Source of the DNA: Parachlorella kessleri
Taxonomy: Eukaryota; Chlorophyta; Trebouxiophyceae; Chlorellales; Chlorellaceae
NCBI GenBank assembly: GCA_001598975.1
Contig: BBXU01000317.1
Coordinates: 1-64,000 of the forward strand
Reading direction: 5' to 3'
DNA: 64,000 nucleotides
The translations under genes were made by a program, and so were the position numbers. Position 1 is the stretch's first letter; every line of letters begins with the position of its first letter. This document shows, one piece after another, positions 34,801 to 44,098 of the stretch. Below the pieces are notes generated by a model, which had not been told where the DNA came from, ran no database searches, and saw nothing but the letters and a program-made list of their open reading frames with translations.

Positions 34801-35330
34801 GCCATGTTGGTGCAGGGCCTGACACCCCGCCAGATCCGGCTGCTGGCCAGCGCCCCCGATGCCCACCAGCCCACCCCCGTCCAAGCCATGGAGGCCGTGT
34901 GCAACACCGGCGGCAACTCCACACTGCGGGAGATTGACCCTCCCTACATGTTCAGCAGCAAGGACGCCCGCATCAGGAGCAAGCAGCGGGAACAGATGTG
35001 AGTTTAAGCGCCGTGTGAACTCCAGTACCACACAAAGCATGTGTTTGGCAGCCCGCCTGCCCAGCAGGGGATAGTGTCACATTCCGCAGCCTCGGCCCTG
35101 AGGCTTGACTTCACTCAATTCCAAGTGCACCCAAGTTGCTTTGAGGCACCTGCTTGCAGTATGGCGGCGCCCGCATGCCCTGAACCACCTTCCTCACTAT
35201 CTGCTGCAGCTTTGGCAAGCTGGCGGGACCCGCTGCCAGCGCAGCCCTCCCCTCGGGCTCCGCTGCACCAGCTGCTCCCCAGGAGGACAAGAAGTCTGGA
35301 GGCGGCTTCTTTGGCCTGTTCAAGAGCTAA
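31848..35330 (+). CDS. Low-CO2-inducible protein, LCIB/LCIC family (theta-CA-like), copy A
   Basis: Member of the LCIB/LCIC family. In Chlamydomonas these proteins act in the chloroplast stroma around the pyrenoid to recapture leaking CO2. Nine exons join in phase to 452 aa: 31848..32226, 32557..32714, 32913..33041, 33265..33319, 33592..33710, 34073..34151, 34423..34559, 34816..34997 and 35210..35330. The N-terminal 60 residues are Ala/Ser/Arg-rich, like a transit peptide. The core carries the family motifs HFPSALGVDDFMQRLE, CVNLCRDE (132-135 region), FSTHGLGGVLTCGVTG, FFSFPHIGIDS (His193), SCACGA (215-219) and VTGVQIHNWAEEF. CRDE, the PHI His and CACG are the candidate zinc-site residues by family knowledge. 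The last exon adds a 41-residue Ala/Pro-rich tail ending GGGFFGLFKS that copy B lacks. Compared with copy B it has one extra intron (33042-33264). LCIB versus LCIC cannot be told here. Confidence 0.93.
33765..33809 (+). other. Exon-5-like echo inside intron 5 of LCI copy A (possible cassette exon)
   Basis: 45 bases that repeat the end of the preceding exon. They translate in frame to VSESVGSLDTVALTR, against DESVGSLDLVGLTK in the true exon. They are preceded by AG and followed by a usable donor (GTAGGA), so inclusion would add 15 residues without a frameshift. Confidence 0.55.
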
Positions 35331-36479
35331 ACTCGCCCGAGTAGCGGACCTGGTAAGAAGGCACCATGCGCCAGCAGTGATCTCGGCTGACGCCATCAGC
35401 AGGAGCGCAGTCATATTGTGGCTTACTGCCCTCTGCTTAAGAGCTGCGCCTATTTAATATGAAAGGTAGGAGGTGGTATATGTGATATGCTCAGAAATAT
35501 TGCGGTGACTGAGAAGAGAAGTGCAAACTTTCGGGCCTGTATGTAGAAATGTTGTGAACTAATACATTAGTCTTGGATGCATTGGCCCATCGGCCTTGCC
35601 CTTGGCTGTCCCACAAACAGCCCCTCTGCCTGGCTGTGGCTGTGTGGACACCTGCTGCTTCATGGACAAATTAGCAGCTTCGCGTCTCATCCTGGAGATT
35701 GAAGCTTGCCTACTTAGAAACAGTTTTGTGACAGTTGCCGTTGCTCCACTTTTTTGATCCCAGCCAGCCTGGCTCTGCTGTTGTGTCTTGACCGGAAACG
35801 ACTCACCCGACTGGCATGTCTTATGGCAAGGTTGTTTAATGTGTTGTTGTTTTAAGTCCTCCCGGAGGGCAATCAGTTTCTTTCATTGGGTTTTATTGTG
35901 TGCATGCAGTAGCCATTGCGCTCATGGTATGCGTGCTAAGTTTCCTGACAGCGGCTGGCCTATTGGCTTGTGCCCTTTAAAAGACTAAAGACTAAGAATC
36001 CTCGGCAAACAACTAGCACATCCATGGATTCAACTATATGCTGGGTGCACAGTCTCTACAACCATGGGTTTAGGCCAGCACAAGGATAGGACAGCACTTG
36101 CAATGCTATCATTCCCCAGCTGGCGCCATACAGGTGCCCGCAAGCCTGCCACCATTATGGAATGCTGCCTTGCAACCACGCCAGGTCAACGGATGTAAGA
36201 ATTTCCCCTGAGAGTCCACATGTCATGTTATGACAAACATTACTCGGGCTAGCATCTCACAGCACGCTGAACCTTCGGATTGCCTCCCAGTGCTGTACTA
36301 GCTATTTCTGGATAACTGCTGTTGCCGCCTGACGCTACTGCTGCCTGGTGGTTTATAACTTATGAAAGGGGGCGTGCTGGAGGGCATGCGTGTATCATGA
36401 CTGTCACTTCATCGCAGCTGTTATGTTGATGGCCAACTGATTACCTCAGCAGACCTATACAGTCGTTGAGGCAGACGGC
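35331..36479. other. Intergenic between LCI copy A and the EamA transporter
   Basis: 1.15 kb in a head-to-tail arrangement, so it should hold the LCI 3' UTR and the transporter promoter. No ORF with coding character was seen. Confidence 0.5.
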
Positions 36480-39400
36480 ATGGAAACTCGAACTGAAGCA
36501 GGTGTTGTGCCAGGTTTGACGGCTCAAGTTGACCAAGGTTGGCGCGTGGACCCAGATGGGCGCGTGGAAACAGAGGACGCACCCCTCCTCGTGAAGCAAA
36601 CCCTGGATACAGAGGTTTTAGCGGGTGCCGACGCGAAAGCAGACGGTCTCCTCACCCGTGCTGTCAGGTATGAAGTAGCCAGTATAGCTGCTAGCCCCTG
36701 CTCAACCCTTGCTGCGCACCCTTAGAATGGCATTTTTATAGTTGCGATTTTGTACTCACACACACATTATCGCACCTTTCTCCCTCTGTCCAGGTCTGGT
36801 TGGGACTCGGGGACGGCCTGCGTTGGGGTTGCAGCCTTCCTGTTTGCTTTCCAGGCGGCACTTGTAAAGGTTGTCAGTCCCCACGGCATCCCCGTCTTTG
36901 AAATAGTTTTTGGTGAGTGGATCCTGTATGCATATTGTGCTAGGAGCTTTGGGTGAGACTGGTAGCGTCTGGAGCACTTGCTGTGCAACGCCTGTTGCCT
37001 GGCCGGGCTGCTGCCCGACAGATAGAAACATGATGGGCCTCGCATGGAGAACCATGGTCATGTACCTCCCTGCCTGCCTGCAGTGCGCAGCTTCCTCTCC
37101 TGGGCATTCACCCTTGTGACCGCCTTCAGCAGGGGGATCCGCCCCATATATGGACAGAAGAGGCACTGGCACTTGCTGGCAGCCAGGGGTGTGATCGGGG
37201 CGGCTGCCATGACCTTTTTCTTTTTCAGCTTGGAGAGTGAGTACAGGGTCGAGTGACTCGACTTGATGTCTGCTGATGCGTTGTGCGTGACAAAACTGGT
37301 CTTGAACTGCAGCTCCTGTACTCCTACCTGGCTCGCTGCTCTTGTGGGCCCAGTGTGACTGTAGCTAACCTCAGGACGGTCTCAAGTCTCCTTCTCTGTT
37401 GCTGTGAGTTGCAGAACTGCCTCTTGCTGACTCGGTAAGCCATGAGAGGTCTGGCTACTCGACCTATGCTGTCAGTACCGCCTAGCCTTACGAAACAGCT
37501 TTCGCGCCTGGATGAGACTATCTGCTGCTGCCACCGCCTAATTTTCGCTTTTGATTTGCCGGCTTCCAATATTTTGTGGATGCGGTCGCCTCCTCCTACA
37601 AATCACGCAGTGAAATGCAGCAATACTCTGTGCAACCTGTAGTGCGATCCGCGGATTGATCAAGGTCTAGCACATGCCTGGCATGCTTCGAGTGCTGACG
37701 CGATATGCCATGCCAGGTGTCAAACCTGCGCAGCACCTGGTGTCCTGCAGATCTCCATTATCTTCTGCAACCCCGCCATCTGCTCTATTATTGCCTGGCT
37801 GCTGCTGGGGGAGCGCTTTGGGCTGCTGACAGCGCTGGGCTGCCTGGCCAGCATGGGTGGCGTGGTGCTGGTGGCACAGCCACCATTTGTGTTCGGCAGC
37901 GCGACAGGTGAGCCTTGGGAGTTGGCCGGCCTTTGTGTGAGAGCGGTCGCTGTTGAAGCGTGCTCCGCAAGGATGGAGAGGAGGCTTGTAGGCCTCCTTG
38001 GCATCTCCACGTTGTTTCGTTTCATTGGCCTTGTACTATTGTAAGGAAGCCACGCAAGATGTTGGAGGGTGTGCATAGCTGATCTTCTGTCGTCGCCTAT
38101 GCTGTGCAGAAGGGCATGAGGGTTGGACCCAGGAACGGACGATTGGCATGGGGTATGCTATCTTGGGGGCCCTCCTTACCTCCTGTGCCTACATTGTTAT
38201 CCGTATCATTGGGAGGTGAGTGCCACGCAACTGCCCTAAGCCTTCCGGTCCCGGCTACGGCCCTTTTATGTCATGTTGCCTCGAAAATGCCAGATGACGA
38301 GCTATGCGCGTCAGACCTCGGGCGTGATTTGTTGCCGGGAGGTTTTGCCCGATTCTCTTTCTCTCTCACAGGATCAAGCAACGACTGGAAGTTGCTGGAT
38401 GCTGCAGGCGGGAGCCGCCCCTTGTGCTGGCCATGTCGTTCCACACGGCGGGCATGGTGGGCACTGGCATCCCACCCTTGTTTGGGAAGCCCAGCCCAGC
38501 CGTCATGCCCAGCCCCCTGGACTGCGTGTAAGTGTTGGCTAGATTTCACTGGTCCTTAGGTTTGAGGAGTCGATGCCTCATGGCTTGTCAGGGCTCATAG
38601 CTTAGCTGGGGATGTTAAATTGAGCAGAAGCTGGCGCTTCCCCAACACAGTGGTATGAACCCAGGTTTGCAGCGCTGGGGGAAGGAGCTTGGCAGGGGAG
38701 GGTGTAGGGTGCGAACTGCAGAGGAGGCCCTGATGCAGTTGAGGGGTGTGGATGGGGAGAGGTTACAATAGGTGAACACGCCAGTCTTGTCCAAATGGTG
38801 TAGCCTGTGAAACCTTTGAGGTCGCTCTTTTGTGCAGGTGGCTGCTTAGCATTGGCTTGACATCGTTTGCGGCCCAACTGCTGCTCAACAGGGGATTCCA
38901 AATAGAGGTCGCTGTGAAGGCGTCAGCTGTAAACTACACACAGGTGACCCAGGAGGGTGATGAGCATCTTTTGTGCTAGATCGTGTGGCATCTTTGCCTG
39001 TCAATTGCAAGTCCCCGTCAGAAGAGTCTAGTGGAAGCACTGTGCCTGCAATCAGCGGTAGCGATTTGATGTTCCTCCGTTTGTGCACCTTGGAGACTTC
39101 TACCTTCCCACCCGACAGTGGCATGGTGTGTCTGGTTTTACATTTTCGTCTCAAAGCACCCATAAGTCTCTTGACGCCATTGTTCTAAACGGCAAGCAAA
39201 GTGGCCTCCACATCACTCACGTGCTGCCTAAGGCTATCGTCCGCAGGTCATCTATGCCCACGCTCTGGGCCTCCTTTTCTTCGACGAGAAGGTCACCTGG
39301 CCGGGCGTGCTGGGGGCAGTGCTGATCGCAGCAGGGGTAGTGGCGGTGAACTCCGACAAGAAGGCCACCATAGCAGCCACCAAGCCTAGCGCCATTGGCA

Positions 39401-39810
39401 CCGCGGCTGTGCCAGCCCCGCAGGTTCAGTACCAGCAGCAGCAGCCTGCAGAGAGTAGAGCTGGTGGCAGTGATGGTCACGGGCTAGCCACGTTTGTGGA
39501 CTGGCACGGCCGCCTCAAGGCCAAGCCCAGCATGGGGCAGCTGCTGCCATTTGGGCTTGGGAATGCAAACGCAGAGGGCAAGGTTCAGGGTGAGACTAAC
39601 TTCCTGATGCCAGCAGGAAGCAGCGGGGTTGGCAGTGATGGGGTGAGGGGCAGGCACGTGGGGCAGTTGGAGGAGGGAACTGGCATAGGGCAGGACAGCG
39701 GGGCTGGGCTTCTGCGCGGCCCAGGTACACAGGACCCTGGCGTGCAGATATTGGCCTTGCATTCGCTGCCTGGCGAGCGGCAGGGATCTTTAGATAGGTT
39801 GCTTCCATGA
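36480..39810 (+). CDS. EamA/DMT-superfamily membrane transporter
   Basis: Drug/metabolite-transporter family protein with about ten membrane helices; the substrate is not predictable. Nine exons join in phase to 522 aa: 36480..36667, 36794..36912, 37084..37236, 37415..37434, 37751..37907, 38110..38215, 38372..38527, 38838..38943 and 39247..39810. A hydrophilic N-terminus of about 65 residues precedes the first EamA half (VGVAAFLFAFQAALVKVV, LLAARGVIGAAAMTFFFFSL, LPLADSISIIFCNPAICSII, LLGERFGLLTALGCLASMGG). The second half contains GYAILGALLTSCAYIVIRII, FAAQLLLNRGFQIE and FFDEKVTWPGVLGAVLIAA. The paired E-R/E-K motifs before the last helix of each half are typical. A soluble C-terminal tail of about 150 Gln/Gly-rich residues is unusual. 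Exon 4 is only 20 bases. It lies between the LCI gene and the carbonic anhydrase gene. Confidence 0.88.
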
Positions 39811-39912
39811 CGTCTGCAGTCTATCTGCTGAGATGACATGCTGGTCATCTAGAGGCTAGATGAACCCAACCTGGCCTGTCTTTTGTAGCCATAGCACATC
39901 ATCACTAGTACT

Positions 39913-39963
39913 GGACTCCAGTTGCGGGGTACACGCGGCAGCCTGGTCGGGTGGCGGCATTCT
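39913..39963 (+). repeat. Dispersed repeat family 2, copy 2
   Basis: GACTCCAGTTGCGGGG, then GCGGCAGCCTGGTCGGGTGG CGG. Matches the 40.6-kb copy with a few substitutions. Confidence 0.6.
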
Positions 39964-40632
39964 GGTAGACTGGACTAGGCTAAACCCAACCAATCCCAAC
40001 TCAAGTAGCTCAGGAAGCTTTTGAACGCCTTGACATTTGCCATGACTTTCTTTTGTCTCCCAATGGGAGTTCCAACAGTGCATGCTAGTGGCGCGCGGCT
40101 TTGCATCTATCGGCACTCAAGAGACGCGGGCATCAAAGCCACGCGTATTGTCTGTGTGACTGAAACCCTTGTTCTACTCCTGTCCTATATTTGTTTGAAG
40201 TTCTTGCTCTTGGTGTACATTGTGCTACCCCCTGTGTAGGAGGAGCACCGATGGCACTTAGAACTGGGTGTCGCCTGCTGGCAGCAGCAGGACAGGACAG
40301 GCAGCCGGGGGCCTGGTGTTTGGTTTCAGCTCAGTGCTTGCGCTACGCGTAAGTATAGGTGGCAGGTAGTGCGACCATGGCGTGCGGGATGTAATAGCAG
40401 GACTGGATGCAGACTGCTTGAAGAGCCCTAGCAACATACTTGTTTGACCTTCCTGTACAGGTTGATTGTATGCAATGCGAAACTGGGGAGAGGTAGGGGT
40501 GGACTGTACCGACAGGGCTGAATGCTGTCACACTCTCGGTGAGCATCCCCTGTCTGCTGTCTGGATCCGTGGTGCATATCGAGATTTGATGCTTAGGATG
40601 TGTATGCACAATTTCTTAATGGCTACCAGAAC

Positions 40633-40680
40633 TTGACCCCAGTGGGGGGCAAAATGGCAGCATGGTCAGGTGGCGGTATG
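40633..40680 (+). repeat. Dispersed repeat family 2, copy 3
   Basis: GACCCCAGTGGGGGGC, then GGCAGCATGGTCAGGTGGCG. The core is identical to the minus-strand copy near 15.6 kb. Confidence 0.65.
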
Positions 40681-41502
40681 CTTTGAACTGTCAGGACTTG
40701 ACGTCCTTCCCTCTTTTTGTGCTTTCAATCTCTGCTTTACGGGGGACACTTGCAAAATGGGACAGTGACAGCTATTAGATGGCAAGGCGGAGGGTTTGGT
40801 AGACAAGGCAAGGTGGTATGTGCAAGACAACAGATTCGAATTAAATGCGAAATCCGCAACAAAACCTTGGCCAGTTCTTCGCAGTTAGCAAAACGATCTC
40901 AATGAAAAAGAGTCTCAAGGAAGGGGGAAGCGCACGAATGCCGTGCCGCAATGAGCAATGGAGTTTTGTACCACGAACAAAAGCGGCAAACCAGCATAGG
41001 TCACACAGAAAGAGCTGCAGGCACAGCCCAGCAGACATGATATGCGGAGGGCAAGTCATTGGCAGTTGCAGCCAACCCAGGATGTCAGGAATATGGCCTG
41101 AGTTGGAACACATCAGTTCCTCAAAACCCGGACGTGGGGATGTGCAGTCTGACGACGGCTCACAACTGTAGCCCTCGCAAGGGTTAACTCAGATGGGTGG
41201 CACTACCGCAGTATGCCACACCAGTTCAGGCCAACCTGCAGGGCCCTTCCAAAGCTGAAGCGAAGAATACACACACCCTGCCCCAGAACCAAGCTGGGGA
41301 CGTGCACGAGGCATTCCCAGCGGCTGCCCACTTGTAGCCAACTTGTGCAGCCCACACAAAACACCGACCAAGGTGCTGGCTCCCCAGCCAAACAGCAGCC
41401 CTCCATCTGCGCACCATGAGGCACACTGCTGCCACACCGACCGCCATACGATCAACCCCACAACCAACACTGGGGGTATCCAGCACGCCAGGCAGGCAAA
41501 GC

Positions 41503-43054
41503 CTAGACAAAGAAGCGCAGCTGCCGCGTGCCCAGCGGCTGCGTGGGCCGCGCGTTCAGCTCCACATTGCCGTCCCTCCTGGCAAACGTGAGGAAGTCGA
41601 GCACCTGCGTGGCCTGCACCTGGATCGGATCCAGGAACACCACCCAGTTCACGCCCTCAGTGCAGGGAGGCGTGGTCAGGCTGCCGGCGTAGGTGGCGTA
41701 CGGCCGGCGGCCGTCGGAGGTGCGCGGCTTGGGCAGCAGCGCCAGCGGCTGGAATGGGCGGCCCAGCGGCACCTCGGCGCCTGGCGCCAGCTGGGGCGCC
41801 TTTTCTAGGGATGCATCCAGCGCGGGGTTGGGCTTGTCCCCGCCTGGCTGGATCAGCACGCCCAGCACGCAGAGCTCGCCTGCAACCACACTAGAGAGGA
41901 CACTGTCGGTGCGGGGCAGCACAGGAGGCTCAATATACCAGGACATAGGTATATATGTCTGGTAAGGCGTGGCACACAGCGGAGATAAAACCATGGGTGG
42001 TACTTAGCCATGCAGCTCTGTGGTGTTGCAGTGCTGTACTTGGGCGGGTGTGCATTGGAGTAGTGCTCACAATCGCAAACCCCGCCTCGAGCCTGGTTCA
42101 GCCGGGCCTTCCAAAGCCCGTCCACGTGCCAGACTAAGCCCTGCCCACCTGTCTTGACGTTCTTGTGCACAAGGTGGGCCTCCATCAGGGTGTGCACCCC
42201 ATTGAAGGTGTGCTCTGAGGGCGCGTGGTAGTGCACCTGCAGCAGCTGGTACATCTGGTCCTCCACCATGACGCGGCACTGGATGTCGCCTGGGATGTTC
42301 ACCTGCAACAGGAGGTGCAACGGCAAGCTGCATCACTGGCACAGGACGAAGACTGCCTGAGAGTCATATGGTGCAGCATCCCTTGCCGTCGCTGTATTCC
42401 CCCTGCACCCCTCATGCCGGCTCCTGTCAGTCTGGCCTGACAGGCAGCTAGGTCCCTTCGTCTTCTCTTATGACCCCAAACAGGGCTTGTTAAAGAGCTG
42501 CGCCTGGCCCTCCTCGGAGCACCAACAGTACCCGCCTACTTGGCACGCAACCTTGTAAGTCACCCCCTTCACCTGCGGTGAGCCATGGCCGTTGTTGATC
42601 ACGGTGGCATTGAAGCTCTCTGGATAGTTGAAGCGTATCTGCTCCAGCGTGGAGAATGGCAGGTCAATGGGCGACTGAGAAACGCCGTCCTGGCATGCCC
42701 CTTCCCAGCCGTCGGGGCCAGGGCAGGTGTAGTTCCAGCTGCCGGAGGCCTGTGATGGTGGTGGTGCACAGCAGCTGCATAGCGCTCCTGCTAGACCGCC
42801 CAACACCAGCTGACGCCGGTTAGAGATAAGCCTGCGGGCAAGAAGGCGGATCTACCACAAGCTCGGTGCAGGTAAGGTTCCCCTCGCGACGCAGGTCCAA
42901 GCGCATTGTCGCCTACCGACCTTGGGACGCCGTTCTGAGCGGGGTCGGGCACTGCTGGCCTGGCGCTGCCGCTGCTGCTGCTGCAGGTGACTACCTGGCT
43001 GCGCCGCGCAGAACTGCTGCCCCTTGCGTACCGCTGCACTCGTGTCGCCAGCAT
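41503..43054 (-). CDS. Alpha carbonic anhydrase, predicted thylakoid-lumen (CAH3-like)
   Basis: Interconverts CO2 and bicarbonate. Four exons join in phase to 307 aa: 43054..42921, 42831..42573, 42302..42149 and 41879..41503. Residues 1-44 are a Ser/Arg-rich chloroplast transit-like peptide. Then comes a twin-arginine signal, SNRRQLVLGGLAGALCSCC (48-66), followed by SQASG, which is the bipartite arrangement of lumen proteins. The mature domain starts WNYTCPGPDGWEGAC. All key residues are present: NNGH (shuttle His127), VHYHAPSEH (zinc His155 and His157), EAHLVH (third zinc His174) and SLTTPPCTEGVNW. Chlamydomonas CAH3 is of similar length and location, and supplies CO2 inside pyrenoid thylakoids. 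The gene is divergent from LCI copy B about 1 kb away, which suggests shared low-CO2 control. CAH3 orthology is inferred from targeting, not phylogeny. Confidence 0.92.
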
Positions 43055-44098
43055 TGTGCCTACTTGCGGCTTGGGGGATCGCTGGATCAAGGGGCTACAT
43101 TCAGAAGTGCAAGGCAGCCCATCTGTTGATTTCGCACTGTGTCTACTACCACACACGATTCCGCCCGATGACCCAAGGGTTAGTCAGCATGGCTTCCCAG
43201 GCATCCAGCCATGGCAACTTGACACAAAGTAAGGCACAATGCGTGTACGGCCATTGCCTTCGGCGGAGGGCAGATAGACTCACGTTAAGGGGGGCCGGGT
43301 GCTGAAAGCAGTGGCCCCAGGGCATGACCCTGGGATTGAACGCCATATCTCACGAGTGGTCACCATTGGTGTCATATGCGTATCAGGAAGTCCCCCTTGC
43401 TCCTCGGTTTTGGCTATGTTATGTTCAGCCCACGAGGGAGGCCACCTGCTGGCTGCTTTTCCTGCTGCTATCACTGTCAGTTGCGGGGGGTCTGAAGAGA
43501 GCTTCAGCCTTGTAGAGTGGCTATAGGAGGCTGAAGGATTTTACTGGCTTTAGGTGCTGGAAGGACGTTGCAGAGAGTTGATGCACAGCCAGCCTGCTGC
43601 CTGTCATTCAGCCTTGTGATATCACGATCTATCACAGACGCCGAGCCAACTTCCTGGTCTGTGACAGAAGGGCTCAACCTCAAGATGGCAATTAAGGCGA
43701 GTCCTGTTACAGTCCATAGCATGGCCGTGGGCAGAAGTATGGACGGAAAGTCTCAAACATGAGGCAAGGTGGACCCTGAGCTGCCAGCTAGAAAGCTGCC
43801 CCACAGGGAACCGGAACATGTCTGCTCTGAGGTGCCCAGCAACACTACTAATGAGTGCTTACTGCCGTGATATGGCCTTGCAAGGGTTTTGTGTGAGTTA
43901 CAGCCGCAGTTGGCTCGTCGGCGCCTTGGGACAGGAAGGCGCAGGTGCACGGATACCATGGAACCACTACCACCGGGAGAGCCTACCACCCCAACGTTGG
44001 AGTTGTATAGCTTCGGAAGCGGATCCTCAAAAGGCGAAGAACCATCAGATCTCCACCTTAGAGGTCCTTGAGCTGCGTCTTCGTCCACCGGGCACACG
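43055..44098. promoter_or_regulatory. Divergent promoter region of carbonic anhydrase and LCI copy B
   Basis: 1.04 kb between two outward-facing starts of genes expected to be induced by low CO2. No exact known enhancer motif was confirmed by eye; short ORFs inside have no coding character. Confidence 0.55.

Larger units (their letters stand above)
39811..41502. other. Convergent intergenic region with short repeats
   Basis: Between the ends of the transporter and the carbonic anhydrase genes. It contains two copies of dispersed repeat family 2 (39913-39963 and 40633-40680). No gene was recognised. Confidence 0.5.
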
